From a bacterium (GTDB taxonomy: Bacteria; Spirochaetota; UBA4802; UBA5550): a stretch of 20,762 nucleotides of DNA. The DNA lies in NCBI GenBank assembly GCA_024224995.1, contig JAAENB010000795.1, forward strand, positions 1 through 20,762, in the 5' to 3' direction. Positions 14,357 to 20,762 of the stretch are shown here, in pieces. The first letter of the stretch is position 1; every line of letters begins with the position of its first letter. The position numbers and the translations under genes are program-made. Below the pieces are notes generated by a model. The model was not told the DNA's origin. It saw only the letters and a list, made by a program, of their open reading frames with translations, and did not search any database.

Positions 14357-15624
14357 ATGTTTAAAATTTTTGAATTCACAATATCTTTATTTTTATATTT
14401 TTTTGCAAGGTCTAATGCTGTCGCTCCGCCTTTCATTTTTATATTTACTTTTGCGCCATGCTTTACTAATAACATACAACTTTTTAAGCTTCCGGCTTCC
14501 GCTGCGAAATGGAGCGGTGTTCTCTTTTTGAAATCCATTGCATTTACATTTGATCCTGCCATAATAAGAAGTTCAACACTTTTTTCATTAATATGTGAGT
14601 TTAAGCATTCTCGATGAATATGCCCATCTCCAAACATCCCGGCTGCAGCGATGTGTAACGGGGTGAGCAAATATTTGTTTTTTGCATGTACATTCGCCCC
14701 GGCAGACAGCATATATCGCATCATTGTACCATCTTTACAATTATCGCTCCCGCAATAATGAAGCGGAGTGTTTCCATCATTATCTTTTGCATTTATGTGA
14801 GCGCCATTCTTAATTAGAACTTTCGCACTTTCTACTCCACTATCTTTCATTATCGCATGGAGAGGCGTTGAGCCGGTATAATCTCTAATCGTTACTTTGG
14901 CTCCATGCTTAATGAGCAAGTTTGTTATACGGGGATTTGTTGAATGAAATATTGGAGTTTGTTCATTCCAATCTTTTAAGTTGACATCAAAACTTAATGA
15001 AATAATATAACTTACAATCTCATAAGTATTTTTGTTTTCTTCCTCAGAAAGTAACGCTGTATGTAAAATTGTGCCTTTATTGATCCCTCTTTTGTTAATG
15101 TCAGCTCCCTTGTTAACCAAAAAATTTAAAACTTCTAATTGACCTCCTGTTATGGCATTATGTAATGGCTGCCCATAATCATAAGAGTTGTAATCCAGCG
15201 ATCCGCCTGCTGCGTAAAGTTCTTTTATCCTTTTTAGATCGTTGTCATAACAGGCTCCACTAAACCGGTCATTTATAGTATTTCGGATATATTTTTTTAG
15301 TAACGGATGGTCTGCATAATCAAGGGGATACCGTCCATTTTTATCTTTATGTGTTAGTTTATAATCATATTTTATAAGTAATCGTACAATATCAATATTA
15401 CCGGTTTCTACTGCAGCATGAATTGTGGTTTTCCCCTTATCATTTAAAGTGTCCTGGTTTAGATCCGGAGAATATTTTTCTAAATAATCTTCAATTTTTT
15501 TATAATTACCGGATTCAATTATTTGGCATAATTTATTCTCGTGTGTTCCACAATTGGCAATTATGAAACATGAAATTATAATAAATGATGTGAATAAAAA
15601 TTTATTTTTTTTTATTTTATTCAT
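14341..15624 (-). CDS. Ankyrin-repeat lipoprotein
   Basis: 427 residues. N-terminal signal MNKIKKNKFLFTSFIIISCF with lipobox I-A-N-C (Cys25; Asn at -1 is uncommon but allowed). The rest is about nine ankyrin repeats, the best being GKTTIHAAVETGNIDIVRLL, GQPLHNAITGGQLEVLNFLV, GSTPLHAIM, GNTPLHYCG, LTPLHIAAAG and RTPLHFAAEAG. It is exported and membrane-anchored, and serves as a protein-binding scaffold. Ankyrin proteins are a known class of immunity factor in polymorphic-toxin and type VI loci. Given the upstream effector and its peptidase-like domain, this lipoprotein may neutralise toxin on the periplasmic side (inference). The ATG directly follows the stop of a possible 40-codon ORF (TAAATG). 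The last codons hold a slippery heptamer. Confidence 0.85.
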   Translation of the reverse strand: MNKIKKNKFLFTSFIIISCFIIANCGTHENKLCQIIESGNYKKIEDYLEKYSPDLNQDTLNDKGKTTIHAAVETGNIDIVRLLIKYDYKLTHKDKNGRYPLDYADHPLLKKYIRNTINDRFSGACYDNDLKRIKELYAAGGSLDYNSYDYGQPLHNAITGGQLEVLNFLVNKGADINKRGINKGTILHTALLSEEENKNTYEIVSYIISLSFDVNLKDWNEQTPIFHSTNPRITNLLIKHGAKVTIRDYTGSTPLHAIMKDSGVESAKVLIKNGAHINAKDNDGNTPLHYCGSDNCKDGTMMRYMLSAGANVHAKNKYLLTPLHIAAAGMFGDGHIHRECLNSHINEKSVELLIMAGSNVNAMDFKKRTPLHFAAEAGSLKSCMLLVKHGAKVNIKMKGGATALDLAKKYKNKDIVNSKILNMGKVN

Positions 15625-15747
15625 TTAAAAGCCTTTTTTTGATTCTTCGGTCCCGCCGGAACTTTCTTTGGGATCATGGTTAAGTAATTCTTTTTTCCTT
15701 TGACAGGTATACGAGAAAATTCCTCCCAGGGAGGCGTTTAAAACCAT
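15625..15747 (-). CDS. Possible 40-residue ORF between the acidic protein and the ankyrin gene
   Basis: Starts at an ATG overlapping the last codons of the acidic gene and ends with TAA directly before the ankyrin ATG. The peptide begins MVLNASLGGIFSYTCQRKKE and ends ESSGGTEESKKGF; no signal or domain is seen. The tight packing is operon-like. Its first half resembles the peptide read after the stop of the four-TM gene (GGVFAYTRQRRKD), with conservative changes. Against it: no good ribosome binding site, and the first half coincides with a hairpin repeat element, so the frame may be incidental. Confidence 0.3.
   Translation of the reverse strand: MVLNASLGGIFSYTCQRKKELLNHDPKESSGGTEESKKGF
15698..15734 (-). 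repeat. Hairpin-bearing repeat element, copy B
   Basis: Begins 3 bases after the stop of the acidic gene. The hairpin is CCTCCC-A-GGGAGG (15722-15734), followed on the minus strand by TATACC-T-GTCAAAG and an A-rich tract, as in copy A (12982-13023). The similarity continues for some 20 bases further left. Confidence 0.55.
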
Positions 15748-16289
15748 TCCTCTGGCTCTTCACCAAAGAGCTGGCTTAAACCTATAGTCCGAACCTTCCT
15801 GTTTTCGGGATCATTGACCTTGTGCTCACGGTCAAACATATTTATGCCGTCGTTTAAAATAAACTCTTCAGTATAGAAATCGGGCATATATTCATCTTTA
15901 AGGCAGGTGTCCATGTCAATGAATAGATCATCTTCATCATGACCGATCTTGAACATCTCTTCCAGGATCTTATGATATTCTTCTATGATCGGGTCTCTTT
16001 TAGCGGGGGTATCTTTATTGTCAAGGTATTGGTCTAATAGATAGCCTAATTTGTCAAAACAGCCGGCAACAATCTCTTTCGTTCGTTCAAGGTAAAACTC
16101 CGGTAAATACTCTTGAGGTATTTCATTCACTAAATAGAGAGAATAATTCCAGCCTGTTTCATACAGCTTTGATAATTTTTGGCAATAATTTTTAACAGTC
16201 TTTGTATTATCCTTACCTTCTCCGGCGTTCTGATACCATTGATCGGCCAGAGTTTTTAACTGGTTGATCATTTCTGTTTTTGTATCCAT
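15738..16289 (-). CDS. Small acidic cytosolic protein, candidate immunity protein or effector chaperone
   Basis: 183 residues, strongly acidic, mostly helical, without signal peptide or membrane segment; no family recognised. Aromatic- and acid-rich stretches (EIPQEYLPEFYLERTKEI, DEDDLFIDMDTCLKDEYMP, EEPEEWF) fit a protein that masks a basic partner. It starts 17 bases after the end of the 1153-residue effector gene with GAGGAAA before the ATG, so it is co-translated with it. That is the position where cognate immunity proteins or adaptor/chaperones of PAAR-type effectors normally lie. As it is cytosolic, it would protect against toxin acting inside the producer, or hold it for loading. Function is inferred from position only. 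Confidence 0.7.
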   Translation of the reverse strand: MDTKTEMINQLKTLADQWYQNAGEGKDNTKTVKNYCQKLSKLYETGWNYSLYLVNEIPQEYLPEFYLERTKEIVAGCFDKLGYLLDQYLDNKDTPAKRDPIIEEYHKILEEMFKIGHDEDDLFIDMDTCLKDEYMPDFYTEEFILNDGINMFDREHKVNDPENRKVRTIGLSQLFGEEPEEWF

Positions 16290-16306
16290 AATTTTCCTCG
16301 TATTGA

Positions 16307-19300
16307 TTAATCAATTTTATTAGGATTGGTTTTAGCTTTTGTTACTGATGCTGGTTGATATTTATTCAATAAACCACTCTGTTCAGGAATTTCAATTCCA
16401 ACTTTTTGCGGCCATGTTGCGCAGTTAGCAGTCTCGGAATCGAAATGAGGAGCTTCATTCCGTGGGAACATATATTTGCCGGGGGATTTTCTCATTGTTA
16501 AAAACTTTTTATAGATATCATTAAACCTTGAAGTTTTATAACTATATTCAATAACACTGACTCCTTCTCTAATGTCAGGATTTGAAGCAGCATTTTGAAA
16601 AACAGCTGTATCATCAGTTATAAGACCAATAAATTTTTCCCTGTCCATTAATTTATTCCAGAGCTCATTAGGTGATAACTCAGGATATTTTGATGCGTCA
16701 GGACCAAATCCCCATATTGTTTTACCTTTTCCTTCAAATGAAAAACCGACATGACCTGCACCGGATAAAAAATCTATTAGAGTGACATTTTCAGGGTCTG
16801 TTTTAAGTTTTCTCTTAAGATCTGTAACGGTTTTTCGTGTTCCTCTGAAAACATATATGAAGATACTTCTCGTTTTATTGGGAATAGGGCGATAGCGTGT
16901 AGTGCTATATTCCTGGTTAAGATCACCTTCCGACTGCCCCCTGTATTTTTGCAGAGCATATTCTTTTTTCAAGACCGAAGAAGGAACCTGGCCGCCGCCA
17001 TATTTATCAAACACAGTGATCTCAATGAGATCCCGCATATTACCTTTTTCGATCAAAGCCTGGAATTTTACAACCCCTTTGATATCAGCAGCGTCCATAT
17101 CCGCAGTTGGTTTGTACTCGATCATTCTTATGGGGTATTTGCCGAAATCCTTGATCTTGATATCTTGAAGGGCAGAAGCATTTTCAGTCAGTTTACTTAT
17201 GAGTCCGGCATAATAGTCTTTTCCCGCGTTTATGGGCTTAATTCCCGCGCCTTTAGGAAGGGCATCATGGACCGTGCAGGCAAGCTGGTATCTCATGTCG
17301 GGAATGTACCCGGTTTTTCCCATCTGGGTCATCCAGGTCTCAATCTGGGAAATAGAATGTTCAATGGCAACCAGTTCGCCTTCAGGCGCGATATCGAGCG
17401 ACTGTGAACCCCTTTTTAAATAATACTCAACTGTTAAAAGATCTTTCTGGATTTGTTTAAGCTGTTTTAATAAGGTTTTTCCTTTATTCGCGGCGGATTG
17501 GTATTGCTGTCTGAATTCATCAAAGAGTTTCCGGTCAATGGTAACCATACCCTTATATTTTTTATCCAGTTTTTCCCAGATATTCTTGATCTCATTGATT
17601 TTTTGTTCAATGCGGGCTTTCTGAATATTTGCTTTGATCTTTTGGATCTTTCCTTTTATGCGGGAAGTCATGTGGAAGCTGGAATTGGATATTCTTTTCT
17701 GGATACTTTCGATCCTGCCGTTGGCAACATGAAACAACCCAAACATGGCAGCAGTGATACCGTGTGTAATGAGGAATTTACCCCATTCCCTGCGAGAGAA
17801 CAGGTTTTGACCGTTTGCCAATAGTTGGGCGGCAAAGAACGGAGCGGAAACAATGGTGCTGGTGAGAAAATTGGCAGAAAAACTGATGAAAAACACAGCC
17901 ACTTTTGATGTTATGGCATGAGCTTTAACAAGCCGCTGGACAATTCTACCCATCCCCTTGAAAACTCCAAACATAATAGCAGTTGAAGCCAGGGAAATGC
18001 CAAACTGCTTAATTGAACCGTTGAAGAATTTTCTATTATGGACCTTCTTTGATATCGCTTCATGGAAAACACAGAAACTGAGAACATCAACTGCAAATGT
18101 TGATACCCGTAATGCCGTACCGGTAATGCTGAGAGCTTTAAGCATTCCTCCAACAGCGGCGCCAATCCCCCAGGTAAGAATACATACAGCGATTAGAATG
18201 AGAATCTCAGCAACAAGATCTCCCCAAAAATTTCCGTCTTCAATAAGTTTTTGTGCGGTAAGCCGGTATTGGTCAAGTTGTGAACTGAGTTCGGCAAGCT
18301 GAATTTGTGCCGACGCGGGATCTGATTTTTCACTGATCCTCACAAGCTGTTTTATTTTTTGCCGAATATCATTATAAAAACTTTCTTCATTAACAAATAA
18401 ACTGTCGAACGGACCAACCTCTTTTTTTACAATACCGGCCAGGGCGTATAAACCAAGAGCAACTTCCAGGGAAATGAATTTAATTGAAGCGCCGGCAACG
18501 GATTTTTCAACATTGCTGTTAAATTTTTTCGCGGAATTAAATTTATCCTGAGCTTCCACAACACCTCGCCTGGCATTGGCGATTAATGTGTCAATCTCAC
18601 CCTGCATTTTTAGCTTTTTTGCGTCAGGATGATTTGCAAGAAATTTGTTTAATTCTGTTTTTTTTGTGCTGATCTCTTTCCTGATGTTTTTTAAATAGTG
18701 CCCGGTGTACAGCGTTTGCGCTTCAGCCAGTTTTGTGTCAAAATCATCAAACATCTTGCCGGCGGCTTTATTCAGTTTGTCATCCAGTTTGTCCCGGGTT
18801 TTGTTTACTTGTGATTTATTGCTGTAATCAACTGAATAGTTAAAAATAAATTCATCATTGATTATAACACCATCAACACCTTTCGTTATTGAAGCAAGTC
18901 GGGAGTACAACATATTTTTATACACGAAGAAAGTAAGAGGGAACCTTGTATAATGGTTCATTTTTCCTTTCGTTGAGAAAAATTTTGATAACTCGCCAAA
19001 AGAAAGATCAACCAGTTTGATAATGTTCTGATAGATTACCCAGTCCTGGAATGAACCGTTCAGCATCTGGTATTCGTGCAGTATGTAGAACAAGTACTTG
19101 TTTATTCTCCCTAATATGACATTAAGGAATGCATTCATGAAGGAGAGGGCGTCCCCGAATTTTTTCTGCTGTTTAATTTCAAAAAATTCAGTATGAAAAA
19201 CCAGGTGATAGAAATAGGTCATACCCCTGAAAAACATACCCATTTGTTCCATTGATTTTTTATAATTTTTGAATATTTCTTTCTGATATTCTATATACGC

Positions 19301-19768
19301 GTCTGATTCTTTTTTTCGGAACAGTCTGTTCTCAATGTTTTTTCCCGTGCCAAACCATAGATGCCGGTGCGTAACGATCAGTTGTTTTTCCTTTTTCATT
19401 TTTCTTTCAATATAAAAGGTTGAACGATTAAAAATAACGATCTGTTCGTTGATTTCGCGGATTTTGGGCTGGATCATCATAATAAGACGCCGGTAAACAT
19501 TGCTTTTTAGAATTGTATTCTTTGACTCCTTCTCCTTTTTCTTTTCTGATGAATTGTTTTTTTCTTCCTCATTATCGTCGTTGTTGTGTTCAAGCGAGTC
19601 TGTTTTATGTTTTACGGGCACGGTTACATAGCCGCTTATATCTGTATCTTCATCATAAAATGGATTTAGCTCAAGCAGAACATTAAGATCATATCCATAT
19701 TTTTTCGAAATGTCACGTAATGATTCAAAATAAAAAAATTTTTCTTCTGTTGAGTTGTATTCGGTCAT
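16307..19768 (-). CDS. Large secreted effector: LysM-like, membrane-inserting middle, permuted papain-like C-terminal domain
   Basis: 1153 residues. Residues ~11-53 form a divergent LysM (FESLRDISKKYGYDLNVLL, ELNPFY, YVTVPVK), which could bind peptidoglycan or dock on the spike. An acidic/Lys-rich linker follows (~55-85). Residues ~90-510 are mainly helical, with coiled coils (~320-430). Residues ~517-665 hold several hydrophobic segments (AEILILIAVCILTWGIGAAV, FGISLASTAIMFGVF), typical of translocation domains in polymorphic toxins. A basic coiled coil spans ~700-790. The C-terminal region has AGHVGFSF (His1006), IWGFGPD and, after ~110 residues, ETANCATWP (Cys1116). This His-before-Cys order is that of permuted NlpC/P60 or YiiX/LRAT-like papain folds: peptidase, amidase or acyl-transfer enzymes. 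It starts 6 bases after the PAAR gene stop with GAGGA upstream, and is followed by the acidic gene. Killing activity is inferred. Confidence 0.8.
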   Translation of the reverse strand: MTEYNSTEEKFFYFESLRDISKKYGYDLNVLLELNPFYDEDTDISGYVTVPVKHKTDSLEHNNDDNEEEKNNSSEKKKEKESKNTILKSNVYRRLIMMIQPKIREINEQIVIFNRSTFYIERKMKKEKQLIVTHRHLWFGTGKNIENRLFRKKESDAYIEYQKEIFKNYKKSMEQMGMFFRGMTYFYHLVFHTEFFEIKQQKKFGDALSFMNAFLNVILGRINKYLFYILHEYQMLNGSFQDWVIYQNIIKLVDLSFGELSKFFSTKGKMNHYTRFPLTFFVYKNMLYSRLASITKGVDGVIINDEFIFNYSVDYSNKSQVNKTRDKLDDKLNKAAGKMFDDFDTKLAEAQTLYTGHYLKNIRKEISTKKTELNKFLANHPDAKKLKMQGEIDTLIANARRGVVEAQDKFNSAKKFNSNVEKSVAGASIKFISLEVALGLYALAGIVKKEVGPFDSLFVNEESFYNDIRQKIKQLVRISEKSDPASAQIQLAELSSQLDQYRLTAQKLIEDGNFWGDLVAEILILIAVCILTWGIGAAVGGMLKALSITGTALRVSTFAVDVLSFCVFHEAISKKVHNRKFFNGSIKQFGISLASTAIMFGVFKGMGRIVQRLVKAHAITSKVAVFFISFSANFLTSTIVSAPFFAAQLLANGQNLFSRREWGKFLITHGITAAMFGLFHVANGRIESIQKRISNSSFHMTSRIKGKIQKIKANIQKARIEQKINEIKNIWEKLDKKYKGMVTIDRKLFDEFRQQYQSAANKGKTLLKQLKQIQKDLLTVEYYLKRGSQSLDIAPEGELVAIEHSISQIETWMTQMGKTGYIPDMRYQLACTVHDALPKGAGIKPINAGKDYYAGLISKLTENASALQDIKIKDFGKYPIRMIEYKPTADMDAADIKGVVKFQALIEKGNMRDLIEITVFDKYGGGQVPSSVLKKEYALQKYRGQSEGDLNQEYSTTRYRPIPNKTRSIFIYVFRGTRKTVTDLKRKLKTDPENVTLIDFLSGAGHVGFSFEGKGKTIWGFGPDASKYPELSPNELWNKLMDREKFIGLITDDTAVFQNAASNPDIREGVSVIEYSYKTSRFNDIYKKFLTMRKSPGKYMFPRNEAPHFDSETANCATWPQKVGIEIPEQSGLLNKYQPASVTKAKTNPNKID

Positions 19769-19774
19769 AGCAGT

Positions 19775-20762
19775 TTATTCCTCTTTACTTGAATCAAGTT
19801 CGCCAACATCATCCGTGCCGTCGCCAAAACTCTCTTCTTCCTCATACTCTTCAATAAAACGAACCTGATACTTACCCGGAGGAAGATCTTCTTCCAGAAT
19901 TTTTTTATCACTTCCAACCTTACCTTCACGGGTAATATCTGTGCCTTCAACGATCAGTTTATATTCCCGGTCGGCAACCTCTTCACCCAGAATATTATCT
20001 TTAACTTCAACGTCAACTTTATCACTAAACTCAACCGCGCCGCTTTCAACCTCTTCACACCTGAAGGAAATAGCAGTAAATACAAATTTCGGTTTTTCCG
20101 TTACCGGGTTTTCTGGATCATGGATATACACATAGCGCCATTTTGCTTTAGCTTTGCCGCCTTTGTTGTTGCCGACAAGTTTTTTTACGTGAGTATTTGG
20201 TTTTTTTTCTTCTCCATCCACCCAGATACAGAAAAACACATTTGCGTTGTCATACTGGTCATTACAGGTTACTTCAAGCGTCATTTCCTCACCCACAAGA
20301 GCCTCAGTTTTACTCCACTGAGGACTACTCAAACTAGGAGTCTTACTTTGCCCCGGCTGCGCCGGATTCGCCACAGGATCACGCGGATTAAACTGCGTCC
20401 CCCCCATCTTCGAGTCAAACGCGTACTCCAGCCCCGGAATAACAATAGGCAGATACACGGCAGCGCCGGCAGCAATAATCGAACAGGTTTCCATATCCAT
20501 AGGATCGCCGCAAGTTTTAACCATGGAACCCAGCACGGCAACTTCTTTCCCGTTCACCAGAACCGTGGGCACCGTACCCAGGGTAACCTCGCCTTCGTTA
20601 GAGGGAGCCTTCTGGAACTGAACCCCGGGCGGCATAGGAATATGTCCGGGCGTGGCCTTGGACTTGGAGCCTTTAACAGCAGCGGGCTTGCCTTTAACTT
20701 CAACATCGGAAGAAAGTTTATCGGCCAGTTTGCCGATATAGGGATTCGGGATAGGGGTAGGG
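19775..20762 (-). CDS. PAAR-like spike-tip protein with Ig-like and carboxypeptidase-regulatory-like tail (5' end outside window)
   Basis: 328 residues are visible; the true start lies beyond the right edge, since the frame is open through the edge and the first internal ATG (20635) falls within the PAAR core. Residues ~1-115 of the visible part form a PAAR/DUF4150-like domain: PNPYIGKLADKLSSDVEV, GHIPMPPG, TVPTVLVNGKEVAVLGS and KTCGDPMD. After a Pro-rich linker, ~145-250 is an Ig-like beta-sandwich (VGEEMTLEVTCNDQYDNANV, AKAKWRYVYI). Residues ~265-310 are a short beta-domain (YKLIVEGTDITREGKV, EDLPPGKYQVRF) that recurs in type VI-associated PAAR, VgrG and LysM proteins. It ends in an acidic tail. 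Function by family: tip of the VgrG-like spike of a type VI or extracellular contractile system, delivering a cargo. The next gene, 6 bases downstream, is the cargo candidate. Confidence 0.82.
   Translation of the reverse strand, partial: PTPIPNPYIGKLADKLSSDVEVKGKPAAVKGSKSKATPGHIPMPPGVQFQKAPSNEGEVTLGTVPTVLVNGKEVAVLGSMVKTCGDPMDMETCSIIAAGAAVYLPIVIPGLEYAFDSKMGGTQFNPRDPVANPAQPGQSKTPSLSSPQWSKTEALVGEEMTLEVTCNDQYDNANVFFCIWVDGEEKKPNTHVKKLVGNNKGGKAKAKWRYVYIHDPENPVTEKPKFVFTAISFRCEEVESGAVEFSDKVDVEVKDNILGEEVADREYKLIVEGTDITREGKVGSDKKILEEDLPPGKYQVRFIEEYEEEESFGDGTDDVGELDSSKEE

Noticed and set aside
13004..15734. CRISPR-like array from the two similar hairpin elements
   Set aside because: There are only two copies, 2.7 kb apart with genes between them; no regular spacers and no cas genes.
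17498..17824. Plus-strand open frame antisense to the effector gene
   Set aside because: It is antisense to a continuous 1153-codon gene and its hydrophobic sequence mirrors the coding strand.

Overview
Organism: the window reads as a Gram-negative, probably anaerobic bacterium. It carries several lipobox lipoproteins, a right-handed beta-helix lipoprotein of a type frequent in spirochaetes and deltaproteobacteria, a ferredoxin-nitroreductase, a B12-type radical SAM enzyme and a PAAR/LysM secreted-effector locus. A spirochaete or deltaproteobacterial-type lineage would fit, but nothing here fixes the taxon. By eye, the 0.2-2 kb region is GC-richer, while about 9-16 kb is clearly AT-rich, as expected of an accessory island.

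Layout, left part (1-9 kb, single-gene or short operons). A cobalamin-binding radical SAM protein with TPR-like tail (233-1966, minus) is divergent from an Ig-like/beta-helix lipoprotein (2200-3972, plus). A large inverted repeat separates the lipoprotein from a convergent two-gene operon: an autoregulated TetR repressor with a near-perfect 33 bp operator over its own promoter, then a 2x[4Fe-4S] nitroreductase-like protein. Next is an exported alpha/beta hydrolase fused to a C-terminal beta-helix-like tail, with a second and different palindromic operator upstream. Divergent from it is a REC-histidine kinase hybrid. A tiny Lys/Ala-rich histone-like protein follows on the minus strand.

Layout, right part (9-20.8 kb, all minus strand, transcribed right to left). 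The order is: a PAAR-like spike-tip protein (5' end outside the window); a 1153-residue effector with a LysM-like N-terminus, membrane-inserting middle and a C-terminal domain with the His-then-Cys order of permuted papain-like (NlpC/P60-like) enzymes; a small acidic cytosolic protein in the immunity/chaperone position; a possible 40-residue ORF; an ankyrin-repeat lipoprotein; a reading frame with no normal start; a four-TM protein; a beta-propeller-like lipoprotein; an amidohydrolase-fold protein with membrane helices inserted after its HxH motif; and a small two-TM protein. I infer that the first three genes are a contact-dependent or contractile-injection effector module, and that the ankyrin lipoprotein is a plausible periplasmic-side antidote.

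Most unusual: the ankyrin gene ends in a G-GGA-AAA slippery heptamer, 5 nt before a 9 bp inverted repeat, and the -1 frame then stays open for 135 codons. This is a candidate programmed frameshift, or else a frameshifted gene. In addition, two genes of the cluster are followed by the same hairpin-bearing element, whose two copies encode similar peptides.
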